Shown piece by piece: positions 44,271 through 57,816 of a stretch of 64,000 bases of DNA (its first letter is position 1; each line of letters starts with the position of its first letter). Below the pieces are notes generated by a model that saw only the letters and a list, made by a program, of their open reading frames with translations, was not told where the DNA came from and searched no databases. The translations under genes and the position numbers were made by a program. Location: NCBI GenBank assembly GCA_031835245.1, contig JAVKOQ010000097.1:1-64000 (forward strand), in the 5' to 3' direction. Origin of the DNA: Balamuthia mandrillaris. Lineage: Eukaryota; Discosea; Longamoebia; Balamuthiidae.

Positions 44271-45264
44271 ATGGGTCGCGTTATCAGATGTGAGTAACCA
44301 CCACTTTGTTTCGTCAACTTGAGAGCAGTTGAGCTCTGCGCATTCAAAGACCCGCTTTTTCTCTTCTCTTCTCTTCTCTTCCCTTACCCGTTTCTCTTGC
44401 CTCTTGTTTCTTTTCTTAGCACAAAGGAAGGGTGCCGGAAGCGTTTTCCGCAGCCACACCACCAACCGTGTTGGTGCTGCCAAGCACCGTCCCTTGGACT
44501 TTGCCGAGCGCAAGGGTTACATCAAGGGTGTTGTGAGAGACATCGTCCATGACTCTGGCCGTGGTGCTCCTTTGGCCCGAGTTCACTTCAGGAACCCCTA
44601 CAAATACAAGGTTGATAAGGAGCTTTTCATCGCTGCCGAGGGAATGTATTCTGGCCAGTTCGTGTACTGCGGAAAGAAGGGTACGCTTAAAACCTCACCC
44701 CACACATCTGGTTTTTCGGCCGTTGTGCTGCCCTTTCTTTATATTTTCTCTGAACTTAGCATTTTTCAACCTGTAGCTAAGCTTGCTATCGGAAACGTTC
44801 TCCCCCTGAGCGAAATGCCCGAGGGTACCTACTTGTGCAACGTGGAGAACAAGGTCGGAGACCGTGGCACTTATGCCCGTACCTCTGGCAACTATGCCAC
44901 CCTCATCTCTCACAACCCCGATACCGGCAAGTCCAGGATCAAGCTCCCTTCCGGCAAGAAGAAGACCCTTCCCTCCAGCACTCGCGCCATGGTGGGCATT
45001 GTTGCTGGTGGTGGTAGGATTGAGAAGCCAGTGCTCAAGGCTGGTAACTCCTACCACAAGTACAAGGCTAAGAGGAACGCTTGGCCTCGCGTGCGTGGTG
45101 TGGCCATGAACCCTGTTGACCATCCTCACGGAGGTGGTAACCACCAGCACATTGGTCACGCTTCCACTGTAAGGAGGGATGCTCCCCCTGGTCAGAAGGT
45201 TGGTCTCATCGCTGCCAGACGTACTGGTCGTCTCAGCGGAGGCAAGAAGAAGACCGAAGAATAA
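44271..45264 (+). CDS. RPL8: 60S ribosomal protein L8 (uL2)
   Basis: Three exons: 44271-44289 (19 nt), 44420-44680 and 44777-45264; 255 residues, the normal length for eukaryotic uL2. Starts [16 protein letters not shown], then [29 protein letters not shown], and after intron 2 [29 protein letters not shown], and the universally conserved [19 protein letters not shown], ending in a basic tail. uL2 lies near the peptidyl-transferase centre and joins the subunits. The very short first exon ending just after the start is typical of ribosomal-protein genes in many eukaryotes. Confidence 0.98.
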
Positions 45265-45738
45265 ACATCGACCCACCTCTCTCGTCATTACAAACCTTGT
45301 TTCTCTTTTCTCCCCTCCTCCCCCTGTGGTGCTCCCCTTCTTCGTGCGTTGCTGCCAGGATGAACCCTCGAGCAGAAAGGTTGAGGGGTAGTTCTGCTGA
45401 GGGGTCCTTTACAGAACCCTCAACAAACCTACCGGAAAAATAAGAGAAAGGGGGGAGGCCTCCTGCTGGCTGCTGCAGCCCGCCTCACAAAAACAACACC
45501 AAAGGAGGAGGAGGAGTCACAGGAAGAACCAACCACAACCAAGAAAAGAACAGAGGGGCCACCGTTTGACTCCTTTTGTGGCCGCCGTTAGAAACTTGAA
45601 GAAGAGAGATCCATTGAAGAACGCTGTATTGAGGGTTTGTCTCTGGAGATGGAAAAAGAGGGGTCCCCTCTACTTTTATTGTTATTCGTGTGTTCTCACT
45701 TTGGATTGTTGACGCAGTGATCATAGCCTCAACCATTC
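45265..45738. other. RPL8 3' UTR and Myb-gene upstream region
   Basis: Includes an imperfect foldback around 45366-45430, where AGGTTGAGGGG faces CCCTCAACAAACCT, probably in the RPL8 3' UTR. No gene seen. The following gene starts on the same strand. Confidence 0.45.
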
Positions 45739-46526
45739 ATGCAAGAAGAAACCGTAGTACTGGCGGAAGGAGGTAGCTCCACTGCGGCCGCCCTATCTGG
45801 TGAAGTGTTGGGCTTGGCCACCACTGAAGGAACGGTGCACGTCGATGACCCTTTGACCATGCTCAACATCGAAGAGGAAGAAACCAAACCACACAACAAG
45901 AAGAAGCGAGGACGTAAACCAAAATCAGGGGAGAACGGAGAGAAGAAAAGAAGACGACAAGGTGAAGCTCCCTCCTCCTCTTCGCAAGCACAGGGACAAG
46001 GCTTTGTCGACTCACACTTATTTGGACCAGGCATGACCTCTGCCCAGGAGGCTATACATGGAGAGGGCATGTCCTTGTTGGAAGGAATAAGCATGGAGGG
46101 TACTGTCTCTGCTGAACTCGCTGCAACGATTAGCATGGGCTCCTCTTCTTCCTCTTCGACAAGCACTGCTGATAGCACCGCCGCTAATGGCTCTGCAGCG
46201 GGAGAGCAAACCACTGCCGCTACTGCTACCATCTCCAACGCTACCACTGAGAACGGTGGTGGGGCTTCAGAGGCCGCTGAAGGAACAACCACTAGGACGA
46301 CGAGACAAAGAGGGAGACGAAGGAAGGGAGTCACAAGAAAGCCGGCAGACCAAACTCAACAGGCGCAGGGTGAGGGAGAGTTGGCAGAGCAGGGTGGTGA
46401 AGGTGCATCGGGCAGGTCCACCCGAGAAGATACTTGGAGGCATTCAACGCTGGTTTCTCCGAAGAAAGGAAAGTTCACACTCAGAGAAAACGAGTTGCTT
46501 TTAAATTCTATTCGGTCCTTTTGCGC

Positions 46527-46574
<48 letters not shown>

Positions 46575-48139
46575 GCCACTCTATCCTATCTGTTTGATTA
46601 ACTATTCATGGTTAACAAAATGCTAGGCTGTTGGGCTGGGCATCGAACCTGACGATGTCGCCAAATTCGTATCTCTAGATAGCTATCGCGAATATCGTGG
46701 CTGTTGGAAGGAAATAGGTTCATTTTCGTTTTTCGTTTTCTTTTTATATCCCTTTCGCTCAAAACTCCGTTGTTAATGTTGCACCAACCATTAGCCAAAG
46801 CTTTACCGGATCGCTCAGTGCAGTCATGCTACGACCACGCAAGGCGTACTTTCAATCGCCATGTCAACACTGGACCATATACCGAAGAGGAAGAAAACAC
46901 ATTAAAACGGCTACTGGAGGAGCATGGTCACAACTATGCGGAAATAGCAAGAGAAATGGGAAGAGATCGTATCAGCATCCGCGATAAAGTTCGTAACCTG
47001 AAAAGTATCGGCTCAGAGAAACAACACGGAGGCAGATGGGATCCATGGGAGGTACGCTTTTTGTTTTTGTTTTTCTAACCTCATTCTTTACAATTTCTCA
47101 TCCATACTTGTTTCTACCCATTAAAAACGCCAATAGACCGAAAAGTTAAAAGCTTTGGTGCAGGAGGCAATGGGTGATGAGCCATTAGAGCAAGTGCCAA
47201 TGGGAGGCGACTTTTGGGTAGAGATTGCAAAGAAGCTGGGCACTAGGAACTTCAATCAGTGCCGGAGCCATTGGAACACACAAGTCAGCCCTCTGTTGGC
47301 CAAAGAAGAGTGGACTCCACTAGATGACTGGGAGTTGCTTCAATCGTACGTTAAGAACGATTCTTATATAGGCTGATTGACTGACACCTTTCTCCTTCTT
47401 CTAAAGACTTGTCAAATGTGGCTACGAAGTAAAGCAAGATATTGTTTGGTCCGAAGTCGCGCAAGGGCTAAAATGGACGGCACATCAATGCTACGCTCGT
47501 TGGCATCGTTTGGTAAAGATGAAGCTACCAGATCTCAGCCCCACTATGGCGTTCGATGAAACCCTGGACAAAATGGCAGAAGCCTTGGAACCAGAGAAGA
47601 AAGAATATGAAGAAGCATTGCAACGAGCGGAGGAGCGAAAAGAAAGAAGAGCACGAGGAGAACTCGTTAGTGATAGCGATGGGGAAAGTGAGCTTGCAGC
47701 ACTGAAGAAGAGGAAAAGACAGCGGCGTAGGAGAAAGAGAGCTGGACTACCAAATGAAGGAGAGACAGAGCAGGTCACTCAGACTGTAGATATATCATTA
47801 CCAATGCATCACCAACAGCAACCACAACAGCACGAGGTATCCCTAGTAGCACCACCAATCGGTGAAGGCATAGAGGGTGCTCCTGGTGGCTTGACCGCTG
47901 AGCAGATGCCAACACTGGTAATGCCACCCACCCATCCCCCTGAACCGGTCAACATCACGTTGGAGGACCATCACCACCACCACCATCACCATCATCATCA
48001 CCCTTCGTTGATAAAACATGACGACTTACCGCCAGAGCTATCACAGAGCTCGCTAGTGGCTCACCAGGAAGCCCTTGCCTCCCAGCCTACCCTCTCCGCC
48101 TTTCCTCCTCTCCACGCTGGTGATGAACTCCTTCACTAA
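45739..48139 (+). CDS. Myb/SANT DNA-binding protein, Reb1/TTF1/DMTF1-like
   Basis: Five exons: 45739-46527, 46627-46717, 46795-47051, 47137-47345 and 47407-48139 (phases 0,1,0,2); 692 residues. An AT-hook-like KKRGRKPKS (about residue 55) and a low-complexity region precede repeated Myb domains: CWKEIAKALPDRSVQSCYDH, then GPYTEEEENTLKRLLEEHGH with EIAREMGRDRISIRDKVRNL, then GRWDPWETEKLKALVQEA with NFNQCRSHW, then a fourth repeat WTAHQCYARWHRL. Tandem Myb repeats with the 'R-x-x-x-x-V-x-x-x-Y' spacing are found in Reb1/TTF1 (rRNA gene termination) and DMTF1. The C-terminus has a basic patch (KKRKRQRRRRKRAG), Gln-rich and 11-His tracts. The exact orthologue is open. It converges on TOR (stops 89 bp apart). 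Confidence 0.82.
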
Positions 48140-48228
48140 ACATGTGTTGCACTCTCGTTTTCCAGGGCTCTCCCCTTTCTTAGGAGCTCTTAAAAGACTT
48201 CTTTTAAAAACAATACAACACTACATTG

Positions 48229-51200
48229 TTACCAGAAAGCTCTCCAGCCTTCATAAGCCTGGCAAAGATTTTCAACGGAGGTAGCTTCAAAGACCAACCG
48301 CTGGACCTGCTGAGCAACGTCCAAGGGCTTGGCAGTCCCAAAGTCTTTGCCCTTTAGCTTGGCGGAGATGCGGTTCACCACGTCCAGCGCTCTCTTGTTG
48401 AGGCCCTCCTCGTTTTGTTGTGCCACTTTCTCAGGAGCCACTAAACTGAGGTAGGATGCCCTCACCGGCAGATCACCCACCTCATCTTCTGCAACAACAG
48501 CTATCAATCAAACAATAGAAATGGGTTGGTTAGTGGAAGAAAGGCGAGGATGAATGGTACAGGCAACACTCACCTGCAAGGCTTGCATTACGGCCTCGTG
48601 TACCGTCAGGAGGACGTGCTACCTCCTCTGCATTCTTCTCTGGGTGCAATAACCGCCAGTTGATGAGGGGGTCGTATACAAATGCTTCCAGGACAGCCAT
48701 TACGCTCTCCTTGTGTTCTCGTAACACTCTCATTACACTTTCACATGTGAACCGGAAGTTGCCCTCAATACCACTAACCTCCATGGCATTAACTAACATC
48801 CTAGTCAATCTGAAGGGCACTTTCTCGGGGAGTTTATCTCTTGTCATTGCCACCTTGAGAGTTACAGTTCAAAAGCGTTTGGCTTACAGAAGAAAGCGAA
48901 CAATACACAGAGAGATAGAGTGGGGTTTTCGTACCTCAAAACAATCACCAAAGTCAATGTGTGTGATTTTGCCAGTGTGCCTGTCAAGCATAATGTTGCT
49001 CGGGTGGCGATCTCCCAGGCCCAGCACATAACCCACCATGGACATCACTGCCAGTGAGCGAGTAAAGTTGGTCCTCCTTTCCAACCACATCTAGATGGAC
49101 AGATTGTTTTAAAACGAAATAATCGAACGAACCAAAGCGACACAACAAACCTCTGCATTGGGACTCTTCAGCCATAGAACCTGATTCAAGTCTTTCCCTT
49201 CAGTTTTGCTGAGAGCATTCTCGAAAACCTCTACTTTTTGCATCAATGCCAACTTGAAATAGTCAGCGTTCAAGGCTGCCAGCTTCATGCCGGCCTTCCA
49301 GTTAGAGGCCATCAAAAGGAGAGCATGGTATTCAGCGTCGGTAGGGATGTTCTTGGCCTTGCGGTAATCCACAATGAGAGTGTTAAGAGTGTCATGATTG
49401 GGGACCCATTCGATAAGGCCAGAATGAGGCGACAGTGGAATGATGGCGTAGCGTTTAATACTAAGATGCCTTGAGGCTGTCTCCCGATCGTTTGCAAGTA
49501 GAGTATTAATAAGACTAAACAATTGCATCACCCGTTCGTCCTGTCGTAGATCTTCATGACCTACAACCACAAAAGGACATACATCAGTGGATGAGTGAGA
49601 GGTCGATAGATGGTGATGATTATGCTGGGCCAAGGCAATGCACCTTTCAGAAGGAACGGATATTCTTTGCCATCACTCCCAAGGATGCTAACCCTTCTTG
49701 GTCGCTGCTTTGACTTGATAATATTGAGCTTGGGCAAGAACGACTGAATGGTTACTACACTTGAGCCTTGACCATAGGTACCTGGTACAGCTAATTCCAC
49801 ATCTCTAACACCAAGCAGTTTCGGAGAGGCCGCAGACAGGTGAAGAGTTGTTATCTGTGGGAGTTGTGTTTTGAGGCTAAGGAATACGCGACAGTAGAGG
49901 TCCCATGCCTGACTCAGGTCGCCATGATTGCGGCTGGTTTGATACAGTGTGCACCATTCCTCCGCTTCTCTAAGTTCCCTACCAAAAGCTTGCAGGAATG
50001 CAACTTCAGCTGGAGTTTCAGCACCCTAACGGTTATCACAAGAAGGCGGTAAAGAAAAAGAGAGGTCAGAAAGAAGCACATGGTGTGAGAAGAACTGGAT
50101 AAAAAGTACCCTCCGTAACTCAGCATGAAGTGACTGAAGGAGTTGCAGCATTGGTTCCAACCCTTCCTTATTGTTAACTGAATAAACACTCCACGCCTGT
50201 TGCAGAGACTCGTGCCACAGGTCGTACCACGGAATTGCTACTCTGATAAGTTCTTTACTGACCAATAGGGCAGCCTCTACAAGACCTTCACCGTGAACTC
50301 TCATTGTTTCTAGCACCCTATTGGCAGCATTGGCCCGCGATTGAGACTCTGATTTTGCAGCAACACTAAGCGGAAATACCAGCGCCTGTGGATGTCTCTC
50401 TCCCAAATCCGACAATAACTGAGATATCATGCTTGCCACCTTGGCTTTTGGTGAATCTATTCTTGCTATCAGCTGACCAATGAGTTAGTAGGGCAGAGAG
50501 GAAGGAGGAGGGAGGGAGAGAAGGGCTAGAGCAGAAAGAAGCCGGCGGTGCAGTACAAGGAGAAGCAGAGGAAGAGAAGAAGGAGAGGGAGAATGAAAGA
50601 ATACCTGAGGAATGACTTGTAGCCAATTGTCAATATTGACCATGCCAAATCCTTCCAGCAATGCCTCTTCCACCTCTCTAATCTCTCCGTACCGAAACCA
50701 AAGATTAAGCAAACGGAGAGTGTCTTGCAAACTATTTCCTTTAGGGGCAAGAGAAAGAGAACGGAAAAAGCCGCGCACCGCTGGTATTATGAAATCCAAC
50801 AGCGCTTCTGCAGATAGAACGGGTCGGCTGACGATAGGTGTAGCAAGCCTAACAGACACAGTAGATCCCATTCGTTGTTTAGATCTCAGGCAGTCATCGC
50901 CCAGGGCTCCACTCAGCTTCTCGTTGTTAGAAACAACTTCAAAGTTACACAGAGCCCATGCATGCCATGCCTTGTACCAGTTCTTGTCGTATTCAGTGGC
51001 AGCCTTAAAGGATGCCAGGACGCTAGGTATTGATTTCTGTGTACCATCATTCAATGTCAGTTGGGATTGCAACGGCGAGAAGGAAGTGGGAGACTACCTC
51101 GGAAAGAGAATCATTGAGTTCAGTTTCCCAAAGGCCGAGGGTAAGATGGCATCTGGCCAACAATTTGGTGTCTTGGATCTTGTTGGATTGAATAAAGTTT

Positions 51201-54200
51201 CTCAGACTGGAAAACGAGGAGGTGCGCTGGCCCATGTCCCATTGATGTTTCATAAATACGAAAGCAAGAACGGGGAAGTTCTCGCATTGCTCAACGGAAA
51301 GGCCAGAATGATTGCACGCCTGTGTCTCACAGTAAGCACCTAGTGTTGCTAATGGTGACCTTCCCGATTCGGACCTGGATCTCGCCCCTCCTATCTGCAA
51401 CTGTTGAGAGGTGAGAGTGGAGAACCGCCGTTCCCTACCCTCCACTGAAGCATCAACGGAAGGTTTCCTCATAGAAGTAAAGCCGGCAGGGATGGCTACA
51501 CTGCCTCTCGAGTCCCCTAGTAAAGGTCTTCTCCTCCCGGCGGTGCAACCCTCCGATCCCTCATCCACTGATGTTCCTGCTGCTGTTCCATCGCCAGCAC
51601 CTCCGGCATCATTATCAACGCAATTAACCAGCTTTCTTTGTTGTGATAACTCTGTACCAGCACCAGCAACAACCACCACCGATAAACAAACACCAAACAA
51701 ATTATAAGATTGGAAGCAGAACTATTAGAAGAAGGAAGAGAACGGATCAGTAAGAGCGTACGTTGCGAGAGCACTTCAAGAATCTTTTGAGATAGCCGCA
51801 TGTGGCCTTTCTTCCGGTGAAGGGAAGCTAGCTTGATCCAGTTGTCCATGTCTTCAACAGGAGAAAGAACCAAAGAACGCACAACCAATACATCATGCCA
51901 CACATCTACAGCCCTTCTCATACCATAAAGCCTCTTGTTCCAAATGGACACAATGGCTTTGCGGCGCTCCAAACCGAAGGCCTCCTCTTGTTGTAAATAG
52001 GTTTGCTTGTATTCAAGTATTTCTTCCATTTCGGCCAATTGCTGCACCTTGACCTACAGTGGGAAGATGAGCAAGCGGTCACTTAAAGGCTACTGTAGAC
52101 ATGAAGGGTCACGGAAAAGGAGGAGGAGGGGGTACCAGAAGCCTATATGCCCTATTGTAGCTCTCAGCAACCAAAGCTCGCAACTCAATATCAACCAGAT
52201 CTCTGGTACTATCGATGTACATCTGAGCAATAGCATAGTTGTTATCATGGATTGCAAGGACAGCGCGATAAAAGGCGCCATCCATGCTGTCCTCTGGCAT
52301 GAACGCCACATAATCCTTCATTTTGAGCCATTGGCCAAGGTTCCAGGCCGCACCTGCCAACAAAGGCGCTATCTTTCTTTTGCAGTGCAGCACATCTAAA
52401 TCTCGTTCCTCTCTATTTTGGTTGGACCTCTGCGTTTTTGGCACAGCAATCCCCTTCGGGGGAGGCGCAGCTTCAGTGCCCGTTGCGTCTTGTTCCTTAG
52501 AAGAATTTGCTTCAATAGCATCACTGCTACCGTCACCAATGCTGAGGGCAAGGGTTGACCGTTTCTGCGGCACCGAAAATGAGGCTGATAATCGGTTTTT
52601 AGCCACACTACCCTCCTGTTGTTGCTGCTGCGGCGGTATTCCACCAGAAAAGGAAGAAGAGGAGGATGGCATGGATCTACGAGCAGTTTGAGGGGATGCA
52701 GCCACTCGCCAGGAGGAGGATAGACTCAACAGGGCGGTTGGCGGCGGTGGTAGCGGTGGTGGCTTCCATATTTTCTCGGAGAGCTTTGTCAGGCTGTCCC
52801 ACTCTGCCAATGCATTGAGGCATCGCATGCGTCCTATCAACAGCTCCATGTTCTGATGGATTAAAAGTCACACAAATAAGTAAACCCACAAATGAAAGTT
52901 CTTGCAAGAATGCGGTGATGGGGTGGGCTAGAGGGCTACAGAAACACCCATCCACTTCCCACAACACACTCCGACATTTAAATTACCTGTAACTTAAACA
53001 GTCTATTTGTTTGAGGCCACATAAGCAGCAGTAAAGGGTCGATGAGCGAAGAAAATGAGCAAGTGGATGGGACAGACGTACCTTTGGATTTCCGCGTACT
53101 TCAGGTCCTCTTCTCTCTGGCGGTCGTGATGACTTAGACGCCACCGCTTGGTCATTGCCTCTTTTGCTGCTTTTTTCTCAGCCTTGAGTTGTTCTTCCTT
53201 CTCTTCATAGATGTGGAGGGCTGTGTCCCAATCCTGAAGCTTTTCATACCAGCTTTCTTTGACTTCAATGGACAGCTGTTCCCGGAGATAGTTCAGCACA
53301 CCAACTGCAGCGCTTGGTAGGTCCAACTTGTAGTTAATGCTAATTAGAGCCTCGCACACCGATCCGATTTCACTCGAATTCATCTTGTCGGACGTTCCTC
53401 CTGTTGATTGAGCATCATCTCTGGTGCTGCCATCACCACAACCTTCACCCACAGCAGTGTTCGATGAAGCAGCAGAATCCGACTGTTCAGCAGCACCAGC
53501 AGACGCACCAACCAGTTTGTATTTGTGAAGGTGACTTGGAGCACCTTCGCTCCTATTACGTTGGTGACGATGATGTTGCTGATGAGTGTTGGCAGCGCCA
53601 TTAACCGGCGTATAGCAGAAGCTGAGATGGCGGAGATGAATGGAGGGGCCAAGCTCTTGAGCACAAGCCGCCTCGAATTCAACTTCCTGATAGTGAAGTG
53701 CCTTCGCCCATGCGGCACACTTCTCAGCAATACCGCCGAGGGTCTTGACAGGGATGGGGAGAGATTGCACGGTGCAATCTCTCTCGATGAACTCAGCTAG
53801 ATTCAACAACACTTGCAGTATTTCGTTGGGCATGCTAGGAGAGTTCAACGCATTATCCATGTAGTAGGTGAATTGATCCCTATATTGAGGGGACAGCTCT
53901 CTCCAACAGGCCACAAATGCTGCGTTGAATAGCTCTCTGGCCAACGGGTGATATAACTGTTGTCAATCACAGAGTCAGTAACAAGAGACCTACACGACAT
54001 ACAATGACATATGTAATACAATGTGTTGTGAAGCGGCGGCCTATACATACTTGAGCAAGCGAGAGGCAATGCCGCAAGGAGGGCGAAGGAGATTCTTTGA
54101 GCAGACCAATAGAAAGGCGGCGAATCCAATCCTCCCAGTCGTCCTTCGTAGTTCTCTGGTCGGTCTTCCACACATCTCGCAAATTTACTTCATTTAGTTT

Positions 54201-57200
54201 TAACTTTTTTTGAGATGCAGCACCTGATTGTTGGTCCGTGGGAGATGTGCTATCATCTGCTCCAGTATCATTTGCGGAGGCGATAGCATTGCTCGGAGCA
54301 TCTCTAGCAGAAAGGTTGTCGGCGGAAGGCGCAGAGTCACTTTGCAGTGGGACGGAATCATCTTCCAGAGGTTGATTCTTGAGGAGGCGAGAGACTAGCG
54401 TTTCGTAGCGTGAGTGATGGATCTTCTCCTTGGTTATTATCTTGTTGATTTTAGGGATGAAAATGGCAAAGTCTGCCTCCAGCTGGAGGATGAGGCTACA
54501 CAGGGTGTCCATAATTGCAGCACGCAACGAATGAAAGAGAACGTCCCCGTCCTTTTCTTTGCTGCCAGTCAAGGACGAAGTGACCCCTTTATATTTCGTC
54601 CTGATGGTTCTTTGGTTGCCAAGTTGAGGGGAAGCAGTGGAGGAGGAAGAGGAAGAAGAGGGAGACAAGGAGGAAGAGGTCGAAGCAGCGTTGACTTGGG
54701 TTGATGAAGCGCTGCTACTCGTCCCAGAGTTTAAATGGGACAAAGAAGAGGACATGAAGTAGCTCTGCGGAAGCTCGAGTGTGTGAGTCAAAGGGTGGAT
54801 GATGCGAGAGGCAAATTGGTTTAAGCACACACTGTGGTTGAACTGGCTGCATAAGCTTCCCAATGTCTGAATAGCAGATATTTGAGCAGTGATAGGAAGC
54901 TTCATCTGCTCGTTTTCGAAGAGTTTAACCACTGCCGGTATGACCAAATGCAAATACTCTTCCAAGTTTTTGCCAATAGCCTCGAGGCAATGTAGAACAG
55001 AGTCGATCCGCGTCAAGCCGAACCCACTCCAAGCTGTTGGGCTGACAGTAGGAGTAGAAGGGCCTGTTGCGGTAGGATGTTAGCACCAGCGTATTGTTGG
55101 GAAGAGTTTGGTTAGAACAAATAAGAATAAGAATAAGAATAATAATCATAAAAATAAAGAGGAGAGATAGCTATGCCAATAGAACCTTGGGAAGTGTCGC
55201 TGGTTGTACTGCCAGCTGGAGGCGTGGAGAGGCTGGCCAGACCAAGTGAGGCAACCTTGCCTACCGATGACATGGACGGCAACTTCAGCAGATAATCGCG
55301 ACTGTGGTGTGGGGTGTGTTTCTTCGGGGCATGGAGACCAGAGTGATCGCTAGTGGCCGTGACGTTGTCCATCACGATGCCGTCGCCGCTGTAGCGGCAG
55401 TCGTAATAAAGGACAGAGAGCATATGCGGGATCAGCTCTGGGAGATAGGTTTTGAATTCCTCGTCCAGGGCCACTGCTACTTCCTCCATGAGAACAATGA
55501 TTTGAAAGAACAATGGAGTATTCCAATATTCGTTGATGAGAGCGAACATATCCGAAAGATGGTTTCTGGCATGATGCTTGGCCAACCGCACCACCAGCGC
55601 TAACTCTTGAAATAAGTATTCCTGTGATAACGCGGAGAGAAGTAGATAGCAAAGGATGAATACACCTTCCTGACAAGAAAAGAATACAACACCAAGAGAA
55701 ATATCGTACATAAAACTCGTAGTCATCGTATTGCTCCGGTTGAGGAGCTTCTGATTGAGGTAAAGGAGAAGACGCCCCAAGAGTAACATAACTTCTTGCA
55801 CGAGAAGTGGCAGAAGGTGGCGGGGAGGATCCCCCCTGGGTGGTGAAGGTGCTTCCCCACCCGTTACTAATTCTTTCTGCCAGCAAGTGTTTCTTCCTGA
55901 GCCTCAGGATTTCGAAAAAGGCCTTCAGAATGTCTGAAAGAAAAGGATGAGCGGTCTCTGCGTCCGTTCCTTTGATCATTCTCATGAATGTCCCAATAAT
56001 CCCTTTGTGAAGGGAATGCAAGGAAGGGTTTTTAATCATCTTGAGTAACACGTTGATGCAAAGCGCCAGGTAGTAGCTTTCCGAGTCGGTGTTATCTACG
56101 ATAGTAAAGTGTGTTGGTCTGCGGTCTGATGACGTTTTGTTTCTCTTGTGTGTCGCAGGACCAGCGGCCTTGGAATTGTTGCTTTGTTTGCCGCTGTCCT
56201 TGCTTTGCTGTTCGTGGACGTGCTGCATTTCCAAGTTCTTCCTCAGCAAGCCAAGCTGGTTCATGCCGTGCCTATACGTGTCGAGCGCACCTAGAATGCC
56301 AAGAACCTTTACTACCTCCTTCCGTAGAACCGGAACCTGCTCTACCTTCACTGCGTTCAACAACATATCCATAAGCTGAGGGTAATCCAAGAAGGGTTCA
56401 ATGACATAGCCTGTATTTCGCACAATGTAACCTGCGTGGTGATACCGTTAGCGAAACGGATTTAAAGAAAATTCTCTGCTTAGCCATCTCCCATCTATTC
56501 TTGATGAGCATGGACTTACCCAATGTACGCAATGCTACCTCTCGCTTAGATACTGAACTTTGGCATTGTAACGTATCAATGATTAGTGGTAGAAGCTGGT
56601 GAATGTGCGGAGCTACTGCGGCCCCATTGATGCGGGACAGTTCACCAAGTGTAGCCAACACTGAGGAAGTCACTCTAGAACTGTTGCTCTTAAGCTTTGG
56701 CAAAAGGGCTTCAATCAAAGAGTCCATGTATGGGCGCACCAGTGAGCCAGAAGCCCTCGCCAAATGGCCTATCAGCACTGCACTTTCCTCTTCTGTGCAA
56801 CTGTTGCCGCTGTAATCTATATTTTGTTGTTTAGAACTAGGATGATTTGGCAAGGCAGCAAGCAACTAGGAACAAGGAAACGGTACTTAGCCCAGTTATC
56901 AACTGAATCAGAATTTTGCGAAGAGCAGGCATGGCGTGAGCTGGATTATGCACAGTTACGCGACCGATGGTGGTGATTGCCAGTTCTCGTATCTATTGGA
57001 AGCTGCTGTCAAACACTATGAAGGTAACGGAACGTGGCTTACTATACCTCGAAGTTTTGGTCATTTAGCGCCACGAATAAAGATCGTAAGTTGATGGCGC
57101 TGGCCAAGTGGTGATCAAAATTAGGGCTGCTGAATGAAGATAAAACCGTTTTGCGAATGGCAGGACCTACCGGAGAATACAGAAGGATGAGTTGACATTG

Positions 57201-57777
57201 CTTCCGAACTAAGAAGTAAAAGCATCTAATGAACATTGATTACGTACTCGAGTCAGAGATACCAACAACCAACAGCTTTTCCACAACCTCGCCTATTGTG
57301 CTCCGGTGCACCTTATTTGCCTCCCCGTTCATTGAGGTAAGGAGTGATGAGCACGTTCGCACTGCATCGTGCCGTATATCCCTACAAAAGAGAAAAAACA
57401 TTTGTTAACTGCACATGAACGGTAGAGTGAGCCGTACTCATCGTCATCATCTAAATATCCAACAATAGTTTCTTGGAGAAACGCGGCCAAAATGCTAACA
57501 TCTAACTTAAAGGTAGCCATCGTTTGTAGGGCCAATCGGTTTAAAGCTTTCTTGTCCACATCTTTGTACAGTAATAGTGGTACCACTGACGAGGTAACTG
57601 CACCTTTGGTCCGCTCGCTAATCTTTGGATGCGCAAATGGTTTTCCAGCCAAAATCACCGACATGTGGTTCAGCAATCGCTCTTGGATCATCGGCAGCAA
57701 TCTTGGAACATTTTCGGCAATGGTTGATAACGTTTCTGTGACTAAAGGATCTAGACCCACTTGAGACAGCATCATCT

Positions 57778-57816
<39 letters not shown>

